Both the position numbers and the translations under genes were made by a program. A model generated the notes under the pieces. It was not told where the DNA came from. It searched no databases and was given only the letters and a program-made list of their open reading frames with translations. A stretch of 64,000 nt of DNA, from positions 62,001-126,000 of the forward strand of contig CALWSP010000006.1 in the NCBI GenBank assembly GCA_944384235.1. Direction: 5' to 3'. Positions 52,457-61,614 of the stretch are shown one piece after another. This DNA comes from an uncultured Clostridia bacterium. GTDB lineage: Bacteria; Bacillota; Clostridia; Lachnospirales; CAG-274. Numbering within the stretch: position 1 is the first letter of the stretch; every line of letters starts with the position of its first letter.

Positions 52457-54086
52457 CATTTTTCATATTCGTTTTTTTCTTTATAAGAACTAAAACTAAA
52501 ATTAAAACTAAAATAGAAATTGGTAATACAATAACAGATTGTATAAAACCAGCTAAAATGTAACCTACAAAACTAATTAAAGCTACAACTAAAACATATG
52601 GAATTTGAGTAGTTACGTGGTTCATATGGTTACACTTAGCACCAGCTGATGCCATAATAGTTGTGTCTGAAATAGGAGAACAATGGTCCCCACATACAGC
52701 GCCTGCCAAACAAGATGAAATAGTTATAATTAAAATTTCGCTATCAGCTGGGAATATAGGCACAATAATTGGAAGAAGAACACCAAAAGTTCCCCAAGAT
52801 GTACCAGTTGAAAAAGCTAAACCAAAAGAAACCATAAATAAAACTGCTGGCAAGAAATAATTTAAACTTTTTGCACTTCCTGCAAGAATTCCAGCCACAA
52901 AAACATCTGCTCCTAAAAGGTTTGTAACACCGCTTAAAGTCCAAGCAAAAATTAAAATTAATACAGCTGGAACCATAGCCTTAAAACCTTCTGGGAAAGA
53001 CTCCATAATTTCGTTAAACTCTAAAACACCTCTAACCATATAGAAAACAAAAGTAACAAAAATTGCAACACTTGAACCTAAAACAAGGCCTATTGAAGCG
53101 TCTGAGTTAGCAAAAGCATTAACAAAATTTTTAAAGTTTTCTGAACTTGAATCAAAAAATCCACCTGAATATATCATACCTAAAACACAAAAAACAATAA
53201 GAGATATAACAGGTAAAACAAGGTCAATAACTTTTCCTTTTGAAGAAATGTTAATCTTTTCTTCGTCTTTCATTGCTTTTCCACCAAATAAATCTCCGTT
53301 TTCAGCCATTATTTCGTGCTCTTTCATAGGTCCAAAATTAATATCCATAACAATAATTAAAATAACTGCTATAATAGTTAAAATTGCATATAAATTATAT
53401 GGTATGGCTTTAATAAATATTTCTAAACCATTTGCTCCCTCAACAACACCAGTAACGGCAGCTGCCCAAGAAGAAATAGGCGAAATAATACAAACAGGAG
53501 CTGCTGTTGCGTCAATAATGTAAGCAAGTTTAGCTCTCGAAATTTTATACTTGTCTGTTATTGGACGCATAACGCTACCAACAGTTAAACAGTTAAAATA
53601 ATCGTCAACAAAAATAAGAATACCTAACCCAAGAGTTGATAATAAAGCAGTTTTTTTGCTTTTTATCTTCGTTCTAGCCCACTTACCATAAGCGTCAGAA
53701 CCACCAGCTTTATTTATCATAATAACTAATGTACCAAGTAAAACTAAAAAAATTATAATACCAATATTCCACTGATTTGCAACCTTAGGAATCATACCAC
53801 CAACAAATTCACCATCTATTTCTACGCCCTGGAATATACCAACAAAAGCTTTTTCAATATCCAAGTCAAAATATAATAAAAAACCTGTTGCTATACCAAC
53901 AAAAAGAGATGAATAAACTTCCTTTGTAACTAAAGCTAAAACTATTGCCACAACTGGTGGAATAAGCGACCAAATAGTGTTTACTGCACCACCGTCGTTA
54001 AAAACTATATATGAAACAAATATAGCAACTAACACAAAAAAAGCAGTGCCGTATAGCTTAATTTTAATTTTTTCATTGGAATTCAT
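52452..54086 (-). CDS. NhaC-family Na+/H+ antiporter
   Basis: A 544-residue membrane protein with about 12 helices from the NhaC family. Typical parts are LVTKEVYSSLFVGIATGFLL, FVDDYFNCLTVGSVMRPITDK (acidic ion site), FSTGTSWGTFGVLLPI and CGDHCSPISDTTIMASAGA. NhaC relatives exchange Na+ for H+, and some exchange metabolites such as malate/lactate or tyrosine/tyramine, so the substrate is not certain. The start ATG 54086 has AAAGGAAAAA. It stands alone between serC and the parvulin gene. Confidence 0.88.
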   Translation of the reverse strand: MNSNEKIKIKLYGTAFFVLVAIFVSYIVFNDGGAVNTIWSLIPPVVAIVLALVTKEVYSSLFVGIATGFLLYFDLDIEKAFVGIFQGVEIDGEFVGGMIPKVANQWNIGIIIFLVLLGTLVIMINKAGGSDAYGKWARTKIKSKKTALLSTLGLGILIFVDDYFNCLTVGSVMRPITDKYKISRAKLAYIIDATAAPVCIISPISSWAAAVTGVVEGANGLEIFIKAIPYNLYAILTIIAVILIIVMDINFGPMKEHEIMAENGDLFGGKAMKDEEKINISSKGKVIDLVLPVISLIVFCVLGMIYSGGFFDSSSENFKNFVNAFANSDASIGLVLGSSVAIFVTFVFYMVRGVLEFNEIMESFPEGFKAMVPAVLILIFAWTLSGVTNLLGADVFVAGILAGSAKSLNYFLPAVLFMVSFGLAFSTGTSWGTFGVLLPIIVPIFPADSEILIITISSCLAGAVCGDHCSPISDTTIMASAGAKCNHMNHVTTQIPYVLVVALISFVGYILAGFIQSVIVLPISILVLILVLVLIKKKTNMKNV

Positions 54087-54222
54087 AAATTTTTCCTTTC
54101 TATACTCATAATTATTCTATAATATCATATAATACCACATATTTATTCACTTTTCAATAAAATATTTTAAATTACAATCTCAATTATAAATATATCATTT
54201 TTATTACAACTTTTCAAAATTC

Positions 54223-54251
54223 TTGAATTAATAAAATTAATATATTATACT
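54223..54251 (+). promoter_or_regulatory. Promoter of the parvulin lipoprotein gene
   Basis: TTGAAT (54223-54228), 17-bp spacer, TATACT (54246-54251). Confidence 0.65.
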
Positions 54252-54279
54252 AAAAAAAGAGTTAAAAGAGGTGATACAA

Positions 54280-55230
54280 ATGAAAAATTTAATTATACTT
54301 ATACTTACAATATTTCTTTCTAGCTGTTCTTTTTCAACTGATTATGTCTTAAAAATCGGAAATGAAAAAATATCAAAAGGCGAGTATCTAATTTATCTAA
54401 TGGAACAGAAAAAAAGTTTTGAAACACAAGGCGGAACTGACATTTGGGAAGCAGACTTTGACGGTGTTAGTGCTGAGGAAGTCGCAAAACAAAATGCTTT
54501 AAACACAATAACAGTTGTTAAAACTGCTGTTAAGGAAGCTCCTAATTTAAATATTTCACTAAATGATGATGAATTAAACCTAGTAAATAAACAAACTGAT
54601 GAACTTATTTCTGAGTTTTCTCAAAACGAACTAGAAGAACTTGAGTTAAATAGAGATAAAATTTTTAACATTATGAAAGAAGTTTCAATTCAACAAAAAG
54701 TTTATAAATACATAACAGATAAATACACTATAAATGAAGCCCAGTTTCAAACCTACTTAGAAGAATATTATAACGACCATAAGTCTGACTATTCAAAATA
54801 TATAATAAAAGAAATATTCATTCAGCCAGATACAGACGGCGAAGATAATAAAACTAAAATAGAAAAGGCATATAACTTAATTCAAAAGGGTGCAAACTTT
54901 GATGAAATTTCAAAATCAATAAACCCAAATATCTCAACAGAAGCTGTTGAAATAGATAAAAGTTTATACACAGAAAACACACTCTCTCAAATATACTCCC
55001 ATACAACTGGAGATATATTCTTTGTCGATGATATAGATGGTTACCACATTTTTAAAATAGAAAATATAATAACAATCTCAATTGAAGATGTGAAAGAAGA
55101 AATAAAACAAAACTATATAAATCAAAAGAAACAGTCTATATATCAAGAGCAAAATATAAGCTGGCAAGGTAATTTAAAAATCGAAAAAAATGATGCCATT
55201 TGGAACTCAATTTCAATAGTCAAAAGTTAA
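54280..55230 (+). CDS. Parvulin-type peptidyl-prolyl isomerase lipoprotein (PrsA/SurA-like)
   Basis: A 316-residue lipoprotein. The signal peptide ends FLSSCS (lipobox ~15). A helical SurA/PrsA N-domain follows (VLKIGNEKISKGEYLIYLMEQ) and a parvulin-like domain at ~170-265 (IIKEIFIQPDTDG...KAYNLIQKGANFDEISKS...DGYHIFKIENI). The order fits an extracellular foldase anchored in the membrane. The isomerase active site is not clearly conserved, so it may act only as a chaperone. A GTG at 54271 overlaps the GAGGTG site; ATG 54280 is chosen. It ends at a terminator convergent with the ANTAR gene. Confidence 0.82.
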   Translation: MKNLIILILTIFLSSCSFSTDYVLKIGNEKISKGEYLIYLMEQKKSFETQGGTDIWEADFDGVSAEEVAKQNALNTITVVKTAVKEAPNLNISLNDDELNLVNKQTDELISEFSQNELEELELNRDKIFNIMKEVSIQQKVYKYITDKYTINEAQFQTYLEEYYNDHKSDYSKYIIKEIFIQPDTDGEDNKTKIEKAYNLIQKGANFDEISKSINPNISTEAVEIDKSLYTENTLSQIYSHTTGDIFFVDDIDGYHIFKIENIITISIEDVKEEIKQNYINQKKQSIYQEQNISWQGNLKIEKNDAIWNSISIVKS

Positions 55231-55293
55231 TATAAAAAGCCTATACATAATCCATACAGTCTTTCTGCTATAAATTATGAATAGGCTTTTTAT
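55231..55293. terminator. Bidirectional terminator
   Basis: TATAAAAAGCCTATaca-TAAT and ATTA-tgaATAGGCTTTTTATA arms with a ~22-nt loop, between convergent genes. Confidence 0.75.
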
Positions 55294-55817
55294 ATTTCTA
55301 AAATAATTTTTGCTATTTCTACCATTTTTTTGCCTGTGTCCATACTCTTTTTCTGAATATACCTATAAGCTTCGTCCTCGCTTATTAAATATTTGTCAAT
55401 AAGCATTTTCTTTGCCTCTTGAATAACACTTTCATCACTTTCATTCTTTTTCTTTTCTGGCATATAATTGTTCTCAACGCACATAAACATTTCAACAAAA
55501 CTAATAAGCTCGTGTTTTTTTAAAGGCAAAGCAAGCTTAAAAACTCTGCTACAAGAAATATTAGTTAAACAACTACTATTTCCAAGAACAATTATACTAA
55601 ACTCCTCTGGAATATAATCAACAACACTGTCAATAAATACTCCATCAAAGTTATGGCTTTTAATAATTATGCCACCTGAATAATATCTTAATTTATCCAA
55701 AAGCTCAGAAGAGCTTTTTGCAATACACACAACATTGTTTCCGTTAGAAATTAAAATCTTTGCAATACTTGTTGCAATCTTGTAATTGTCAAAGGCTATA
55801 AAAATATTATTGTTCAT
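55290..55817 (-). CDS. ANTAR-domain RNA-binding antiterminator with pseudo-receiver domain
   Basis: A 175-residue protein. Residues 1-115 follow a receiver fold, but the acidic pocket is lost: strand 1 ends IAFDNY with one Asp, the phosphorylated Asp position after strand 3 reads IIIKSHNF, and the switch Lys-Pro region reads LALPLKK. Residues ~130-175 are an ANTAR domain (QEAKKMLIDKYLISEDEAY...MDTGKKMVEIAKIIL), which binds RNA hairpins to prevent termination. It lies 113 bp after glnA, from which it is probably co-transcribed. A glnA-linked ANTAR regulator (NitR) is, as I recall, described in solvent-producing clostridia. RBS AAAGGGG. It probably controls nitrogen genes. Confidence 0.85.
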   Translation of the reverse strand: MNNNIFIAFDNYKIATSIAKILISNGNNVVCIAKSSSELLDKLRYYSGGIIIKSHNFDGVFIDSVVDYIPEEFSIIVLGNSSCLTNISCSRVFKLALPLKKHELISFVEMFMCVENNYMPEKKKNESDESVIQEAKKMLIDKYLISEDEAYRYIQKKSMDTGKKMVEIAKIILEI

Positions 55818-55887
55818 ATTTAATTACCCCTTTTTTTACACAAAACCTATACAATTATATTTCCATAAGCCAAACTTTATTATCAAT

Positions 55888-55917
55888 ATAATTTTAGGCT
55901 TCTGAAAACAGAAGCCC
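55888..55917 (-). promoter_or_regulatory. Hairpin between glnA and the ANTAR gene
   Basis: GGCTTCTG-tttt-CAGAAGCC on the minus strand, followed by TAAAATTAT rather than a clean T run. It may be a weak terminator, a processing site or a 3' stabilising hairpin. Confidence 0.5.
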
Positions 55918-55930
55918 AAAACAATTTAAA

Positions 55931-57265
55931 TTAATAATTAGTTAAATACTTGTCAAGTTCCCACTGGCTAACATACATTCTAAATGCGTCCCATTCAGCC
56001 ATCTTACAAGCCATATAAGAGTTGTAAGCGTGGTCACCAAGAACTTCTCTAACAAGGCCGTCCTCTTCCATAACTTGAAGAGCCTCATATAAGTTGTCTG
56101 GAAGGTTTTTAACACCAAGAGCATCTCTTTCCTCTTGAGTTGACTTAAATAAGTTAATGTCAACACTAGGTGGTGCTGGCATATTGTTTTTAATACCATC
56201 AAGACCAGCAGCTAAACAACAAGCTAAGCAAAGGTAAGGGTTTGTAGCAGGGTCTGGGCTTCTTAACTCAACTCTAGTTCCTGCACCTCTTGAAGCAGGA
56301 ATTCTAATAATGTCAGTTCTGTTAGATGCAGACCAAGCAATATAACAAGGAGCTTCATAGCCAGGAACTAATCTCTTGTAAGAGTTAACAAGAGGGTTAG
56401 TAATAGCTGTAATGCCAGCAACGTGCTTTAACACACCAGCAATAAAGCTGTATGCAGTGCTAGAAAGCTGTAACTCACCATTAGGGTCAAAAAATACATT
56501 CTTTCCATCTTTAAATAAAGACATATTAGTGTGCATACCAGAGCCATTAATTCCATAAATAGGCTTTGGAATAAATGTAGCGTGTAAACCATACTTCTTA
56601 GCAATAGTTTTAACAACAATTCTAAAAGTAACTACATTGTCAGCAGTAGTTAAAGCGTCAGCATACTTAAAGTCAATTTCGTGCTGACCTTCAGCAACTT
56701 CGTGGTGAGAAGCCTCAATTTCAAAGCCCATTTGCTCAAGAGTTAAACAAATATCTCTTCTTGCATCTGTACCTAAATCTACTGGGTCAAGGTCAAAATA
56801 ACCTGCCTCGTCGTTAGTGTCCGTAGTTGGTCTGCCGTCCTCGTCAGTCTTAAATAAGAAAAACTCACATTCGTTACCAACATTAAATTCATAACCCATC
56901 TTTTCAGCTTCTGCAATCTGCCTTTTTAAGATAGCTCTAGGGTCGCCCTCAAAAGGCTTGTCATTTTTAGCATCATATACATCACAAATAAATCTTGCAA
57001 CCTTGCCCTTTTGTGGTCTCCAAGGGTAAATAACAAAAGTATCAAGGTCAGGTCTAAGATACATATCAGATTCTTCAATTCTTGCAAAACCCTCAATAGA
57101 AGAACCGTCAAACATCATACCGTCAGTAAGTACTTTTTCAAGCTGTGAACGAGTTACAGCAATATTTTTAGATATACCTAAAACATCGATAAATTGAAGT
57201 CTTATAAACTCAACATCTTGTTCGTCACAAATTCTAATAATTTGCTCCTTAGTGTATTTAGCCAT
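55931..57265 (-). CDS. glnA: Glutamine synthetase type I (GSI-alpha)
   Basis: A 444-residue enzyme condensing glutamate and ammonia. Conserved segments are [19 protein letters not shown] (glycine/metal loop), [32 protein letters not shown] (ATP site), [13 protein letters not shown] and the [21 protein letters not shown] substrate region. The adenylylation-site Tyr region of GSI-beta is absent, and the length fits the feedback-controlled alpha form. An upstream frame opens at 57283, but ATG 57265 has AAAGGGGA. Its short leader holds a terminator-like hairpin, and an ANTAR gene follows. Confidence 0.97.
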   Translation of the reverse strand: MAKYTKEQIIRICDEQDVEFIRLQFIDVLGISKNIAVTRSQLEKVLTDGMMFDGSSIEGFARIEESDMYLRPDLDTFVIYPWRPQKGKVARFICDVYDAKNDKPFEGDPRAILKRQIAEAEKMGYEFNVGNECEFFLFKTDEDGRPTTDTNDEAGYFDLDPVDLGTDARRDICLTLEQMGFEIEASHHEVAEGQHEIDFKYADALTTADNVVTFRIVVKTIAKKYGLHATFIPKPIYGINGSGMHTNMSLFKDGKNVFFDPNGELQLSSTAYSFIAGVLKHVAGITAITNPLVNSYKRLVPGYEAPCYIAWSASNRTDIIRIPASRGAGTRVELRSPDPATNPYLCLACCLAAGLDGIKNNMPAPPSVDINLFKSTQEERDALGVKNLPDNLYEALQVMEEDGLVREVLGDHAYNSYMACKMAEWDAFRMYVSQWELDKYLTNY

Positions 57266-57291
57266 TTTAAAATCCCCTTTCATACATCAAT

Positions 57292-57330
57292 AAAAAAAGG
57301 TGCTCGAATACCTCGTATTCAAACACCTTT
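57292..57330 (-). terminator. Terminator-like hairpin in the glnA 5' leader
   Basis: On the minus strand AAAGGTGTTTGAATAC-gag-GTATTCGAGCACCTTT, a 16-bp stem with two G-T pairs, then seven T. It starts about five bases after the predicted transcription start and ends ~27 bases before the glnA ATG. Confidence 0.75.
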
Positions 57331-57341
57331 GTTATGATGTT

Positions 57342-57370
57342 ATTATACGCACTTTTTAACTAAAAGTCAA
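57342..57370 (-). promoter_or_regulatory. Promoter of glnA
   Basis: TTGACT (57365-57370), 17-bp spacer, TATAAT (57342-57347) on the minus strand; start expected near 57335. Confidence 0.85.
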
Positions 57371-57467
57371 CTAATAAAATCAATTTATTATTTTTTTATT
57401 AAAATTGTATATATTTTTTCTTAAATATAGTCTTGTTTCAATGCAATTTTATACATACTAAACAACA

Positions 57468-58739
57468 TTATCTATATAAAATTTCATCTCTCTTAGGCCC
57501 GTTACTTACCATACTAATTCTTACGCCAAGCTCTTTTTCAATAAACTCAACATAGTCTTTAGCCTCTTTAGGCAATTCATTGTAGTCTTTAATGCCTCTA
57601 ATGTCACACTTCCAACCAGGCAATGTAGCATAAACAGGCTTAGCTTCATATAACTTATCAGTAGTTAAAAACTCCTTGTAAACAACACCATCATACTCGT
57701 ATCCAACACAAATATGTAATGTTTCCATATAGCTTAAAACATCAAGGCAAGTCATACAAACTTCAGTAGCACCCTGAATTTCACAACCATATCTAGTAGC
57801 AACAGCGTCAAAGTAACCAACTCGTCTAGGTCTGCCAGTTGTTGCGCCAAACTCGCCCTTGTCGCCGCCTTTAATTCTAAGTTCATCAGCTTCTTCGCCG
57901 AAAATTTCAGAAACAAATGGGCCTTCGCCAACAGCAGAAGAATATGCCTTTGTAATAACAGTAATGTTGTCAATAGCATAAGGAGGCACACCAGCACCAA
58001 CTGCTGCATAACCAGCTAAAGTAGATGAACTAGTTACATAAGGATAAATACCGTGGTCAGTGTCTTTTAATGAACCTAACTGGCCTTCAAATAAAACGTT
58101 TTTACCCTCTTTAATAGCATCTCTTAAAAGCTTAGAAGTGTCGCAAACATATTCTTTAATAAATTCAGCGTCAGCAATTAATTTTTCATAAACTTCCTTG
58201 TAGTCAATTTCAGGCTTGTTGTATAAATACTTAAACTGAACATTAACCTTTTCATATAAATGCTTTAACTTGTCAAGAAGTCTTTCCTTGTTGTAAAGCT
58301 CCCAAACTTGAATACCAGTTTTAGAATACTTGTCTGCATAAAAAGGTGCAATACCGCTTTTAGTAGAACCAAATTTTCTATCCCCAAGCCTTTCTTCCTC
58401 GTAAGTGTCCATAAGAACGTGGTGAGGTAAAATAACTTGAGTTCTTTCACCAATACGCAAATTAAACTCAATGCCAGCGTCAATAAGAGTTTGCATTTCC
58501 TCTCTTAAAGACTCAATGTTAAGAGCAACACCATTTGCAATAACATTAATAATATTTTTATGGAAAACACCACTAGGAAGTAAATGTAAAGCAAATCTAC
58601 CATATTCATTTATAATAGTATGCCCTGCGTTAGCACCACCTTGGTATCTAACAACAATGTCAGACTGGCTAGCACACATATCAGTAATTTTACCCTTACC
58701 TTCATCGCCCCAGTTTGCACCTACAATAGCTCTAATCAT
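57468..58739 (-). CDS. purA: Adenylosuccinate synthase
   Basis: A 423-residue GTP-dependent enzyme making adenylosuccinate from IMP and aspartate. The GTP loop is VGANWGDEGKGKITD, followed by the catalytic His in GGANAGHTI, then KSGIAPFYADKYSKTG, VLFEGQLGSLKD.DHGIYPYVTSS and TGRPRRVGYFD. The Gln-Leu-Gly-Ser variant of the FEGAQG motif is seen in a subset of Clostridia. A TTG two codons upstream is possible, but ATG 58739 has AGGAGG at good spacing. Last gene of purC-purF-purB-purA. Confidence 0.94.
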   Translation of the reverse strand: MIRAIVGANWGDEGKGKITDMCASQSDIVVRYQGGANAGHTIINEYGRFALHLLPSGVFHKNIINVIANGVALNIESLREEMQTLIDAGIEFNLRIGERTQVILPHHVLMDTYEEERLGDRKFGSTKSGIAPFYADKYSKTGIQVWELYNKERLLDKLKHLYEKVNVQFKYLYNKPEIDYKEVYEKLIADAEFIKEYVCDTSKLLRDAIKEGKNVLFEGQLGSLKDTDHGIYPYVTSSSTLAGYAAVGAGVPPYAIDNITVITKAYSSAVGEGPFVSEIFGEEADELRIKGGDKGEFGATTGRPRRVGYFDAVATRYGCEIQGATEVCMTCLDVLSYMETLHICVGYEYDGVVYKEFLTTDKLYEAKPVYATLPGWKCDIRGIKDYNELPKEAKDYVEFIEKELGVRISMVSNGPKRDEILYR

Positions 58740-58754
58740 TAACAATTTCCTCCT

Positions 58755-60185
58755 TTATACAGATAATTCTGCATCATCTATAAGAATATCCTTGTTCATT
58801 TCAAGGACAGGCTTAACCTGTTCATTAATATATTCCTCAACCTGTTGAGGAGCACGGCCTACAAAGTTTTTAGGCTCTAAAACCTTTTCTAATTCTTCGT
58901 AAGTCATATTAAACATTGGCTCGTTAGCAATTCTTTCCATAAGGTCGTTTTTGCCACCTTCAGCCTTAACAACATAAGCTGCCTCCATAGAAAGCTCTCT
59001 AATTCTTTCGTGCAACTCTTGTCTATCTCCACCTTTTTTAACAGCGTCCATCATAATGTTTTCAGTTGCCATAAAAGGTAATTCTTCCATAAGGTGCTTG
59101 TTTATAACCTTTGGATACACAACAATACCACTTGCTACATTAATGTAAATGTTTAAAATAGCATCACAAGCAAGAAACGCCTCTGGAATAGCAATTCTCT
59201 TGTTTGCACTATCATCTAAAGTTCTTTCAAACCACTGGTTTGAAGCTGTAATAGCTGGGTTTAAAGCATCAACAATAATGTATCTAGCAAGAGAAGACAT
59301 TCTTTCGCTTCTCATAGGGTTTCTCTTGTATGCCATAGCAGATGAACCAATTTGGTTTTTCTCAAAAGGTTCTTCCATTTCCTTTAAATGCTGTAATAAT
59401 CTCATATCGTTAGAAAACTTAGTACAGCTTTGAGCAATACCACTTAAAACATTTAAGAAAATAGAGTCAAGCTTTCTAGTGTATGTTTGGCCACTCACTG
59501 CAAACACGCCACTATATCCTAACTTTTCAGCTATCATATAGTCAAGTTTTTTAACCTTTTCAGTGTCGCCCTCAAAAAGCTCCATAAAAGAAGCCTGAGT
59601 TCCAGTAGTTCCCTTAGAACCTAAAAGTTTTGCATTTTCAAGAACAAAATCAACCTGCTCAAGGTCCATCATTAAATCTTGAATCCAGAGAGTAGCTCTT
59701 TTACCAACAGTTGTAGTTTGAGCTGCTTGGAAGTGAGTAAAGCCAAGGGTTGGCATATCTTTATATTCCATAGCAAATTTAGATAACTTGTTTATAACAG
59801 AAAGAAGCTTTCCTCTAATAATTTTCATAGCCTCAACCATAATTATAACATCTGTGTTATCTCCAACAAAACAACTAGTTGCACCTAAGTGAATTATACC
59901 CTTTGCCTTTGGGCATTGCTCGCCGTAAGCATAAACGTGTGACATAACATCGTGGCGAACAAGCTTTTCTCTTTCTCTAGCAACTTCATAATTTATGTTG
60001 TCCTTGTTAACAATAAGCTCGTCAATTTGCTCTTGAGTAATCTCAAGGCCTAACTCTTTCTCGCTTTCAGCAAGAGCAATCCATAACTTTCTCCAAGTTT
60101 TAAACTTCATATCAGGAGAAAAAATTTCTTTCATTTCTTTACTTGCATATCTTGAATTAAGAGGACTTTCATATTCGTTTTTCAT
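58755..60185 (-). CDS. purB: Adenylosuccinate lyase
   Basis: A 476-residue fumarase/aspartase-superfamily enzyme used twice in purine synthesis. It has the signature SSAMAYKRNPMRSER (catalytic Ser loop), RHDVMSHVYAYGEQCP and LGATSCFVGDNTD, plus TLGFTHFQAAQTTTVGKR with the catalytic His. The C-terminal domain is the long type with Met/Asp/Glu-rich helices. A TTG frame opens 15 bp earlier, but ATG 60185 has TTGGAGGT. It lies 15 bp before purA and 18 bp after purF. Confidence 0.95.
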   Translation of the reverse strand: MKNEYESPLNSRYASKEMKEIFSPDMKFKTWRKLWIALAESEKELGLEITQEQIDELIVNKDNINYEVAREREKLVRHDVMSHVYAYGEQCPKAKGIIHLGATSCFVGDNTDVIIMVEAMKIIRGKLLSVINKLSKFAMEYKDMPTLGFTHFQAAQTTTVGKRATLWIQDLMMDLEQVDFVLENAKLLGSKGTTGTQASFMELFEGDTEKVKKLDYMIAEKLGYSGVFAVSGQTYTRKLDSIFLNVLSGIAQSCTKFSNDMRLLQHLKEMEEPFEKNQIGSSAMAYKRNPMRSERMSSLARYIIVDALNPAITASNQWFERTLDDSANKRIAIPEAFLACDAILNIYINVASGIVVYPKVINKHLMEELPFMATENIMMDAVKKGGDRQELHERIRELSMEAAYVVKAEGGKNDLMERIANEPMFNMTYEELEKVLEPKNFVGRAPQQVEEYINEQVKPVLEMNKDILIDDAELSV

Positions 60186-60203
60186 CTTAACTACCTCCAA
60201 AAT

Positions 60204-61589
60204 TTAACTCTCTAATAAATGCTCAACATCTACACTGTATTTTCCGCTAAAACAAGCGTCACAAAAACCACAACTACTATTTGGTGCAATTTTGTGTAAA
60301 TTTTCATAGCTTAAATAATCAAGAGAATCTGCGTTAATTATCTTAGCAGTTTCTTCTATTGTGTATTTGTTTGCAATAAGCTGGTCCCTTGATGGAATAT
60401 CTGTTCCAAAAAAGCAAGGCCAAGTAAAAGGTGGTGCAGAAATTCTAACGTGAACTTCTTTTGCCCCAGCATCTCTTAAAAGCTGAACTATTCTGCCACT
60501 TGTAGTTCCTCTAACAATACTGTCATCTACCATAATAACTTTTTTGCCCTTAACGGCACTTTTAAGAACATTTAACTTTAACTTAACAGATATTTCTCTA
60601 TCTTCCTGAGTTGGCTTAATAAAAGTTCTAGCAATATACTTGTTTTTAATAAACCCTGTGTCAATTGGTATGCCACTATATTCAGCATAACCTTGAGCAG
60701 CAGATAAGCCAGAGTCAGGCACACCAATAACTATATCAGCCTCAACTGGGGATTGCATAGCTAAAAACGCACCAGCTCTTTTACGACACTCGTGAACAAC
60801 TTCGTTTGCAATTTCACTATCTGGCCTAGCAAAATAAATATGTTCAAAAATACAAAGGCTTGATTTTTGAGTGTTGCAAAGCTCTGTGTCGTTTCTCATT
60901 TTTCCATCTTCTACAACAATGATTTCACCTGGCTCAACATCTCTAACAAATTCAGCATCAACAGCGTCAAAAGCACAAGTTTCACTTGAAAAAATAATTG
61001 CATTATCTCTTTTTCCAATAGATAAAGGTCTAAAACCCCAAGGGTCCCTTGCTGCAATTAATTTGTTTGGGCTCATAACAAGTAAAGTAAATGCCCCTTT
61101 AAGCTTTCTCATAGCCTTTTTAACAGCTTCTTCAATAGACTTTGAGTTAATTCTCTCTCTTGCAATTAAATAAGCTATAATTTCAGTGTCTGCTGTTGTC
61201 TGGAAAATAGCGCCGTTTTGAATTAACTCTTTTCTAATCTCGTCTGTGTTTGTAACGTTTCCGTTGTGGCTAATAGCAAGTTGTCCTTTTATATATCTTA
61301 ACACAAGAGGCTGAACATTTTCTCTTAAAGAGCCTCCAGCTGTTGAATATCTAACGTGGCCAATAGCCATTCTGCCTTTTAAATTTCCTAAAATTTCCTC
61401 ATCAAAAACTTCATTTACAAGCCCAATATCCTTGTAATGAAAAATTTCTCTATCTCTATTTACAGCAATGCCACAACCCTCTTGCCCTCTATGCTGTAAA
61501 GCCACAAGACCATAATAAGTTGTTGCCGCTGGGTTACACTCTGGGTCATAAATACCAAATACACCACATTCTTCACGAAGTTTAGCCAT
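60204..61589 (-). CDS. purF: Amidophosphoribosyltransferase
   Basis: A 461-residue first enzyme of purine synthesis. The N-terminal glutamine amidotransferase cysteine is at residue 8 (MAKLREE-CGVFGIYD), so a seven-residue propeptide must be removed to expose it. Then come LQHRGQEGCGIA, GHVRYSTAG and the PRPP loop VIMVDDSIVRGTTSGRIV. C-terminal cysteines (CFFG, CGFCDACFSG) match the 4Fe-4S cluster ligands of the Bacillus-type enzyme, which makes it oxygen-sensitive. RBS TGGAGG. It is 25 bp after purC. Confidence 0.96.
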   Translation of the reverse strand: MAKLREECGVFGIYDPECNPAATTYYGLVALQHRGQEGCGIAVNRDREIFHYKDIGLVNEVFDEEILGNLKGRMAIGHVRYSTAGGSLRENVQPLVLRYIKGQLAISHNGNVTNTDEIRKELIQNGAIFQTTADTEIIAYLIARERINSKSIEEAVKKAMRKLKGAFTLLVMSPNKLIAARDPWGFRPLSIGKRDNAIIFSSETCAFDAVDAEFVRDVEPGEIIVVEDGKMRNDTELCNTQKSSLCIFEHIYFARPDSEIANEVVHECRKRAGAFLAMQSPVEADIVIGVPDSGLSAAQGYAEYSGIPIDTGFIKNKYIARTFIKPTQEDREISVKLKLNVLKSAVKGKKVIMVDDSIVRGTTSGRIVQLLRDAGAKEVHVRISAPPFTWPCFFGTDIPSRDQLIANKYTIEETAKIINADSLDYLSYENLHKIAPNSSCGFCDACFSGKYSVDVEHLLES

Positions 61590-61614
61590 TTTTCATTTCC
61601 TCCATTTGATAATA

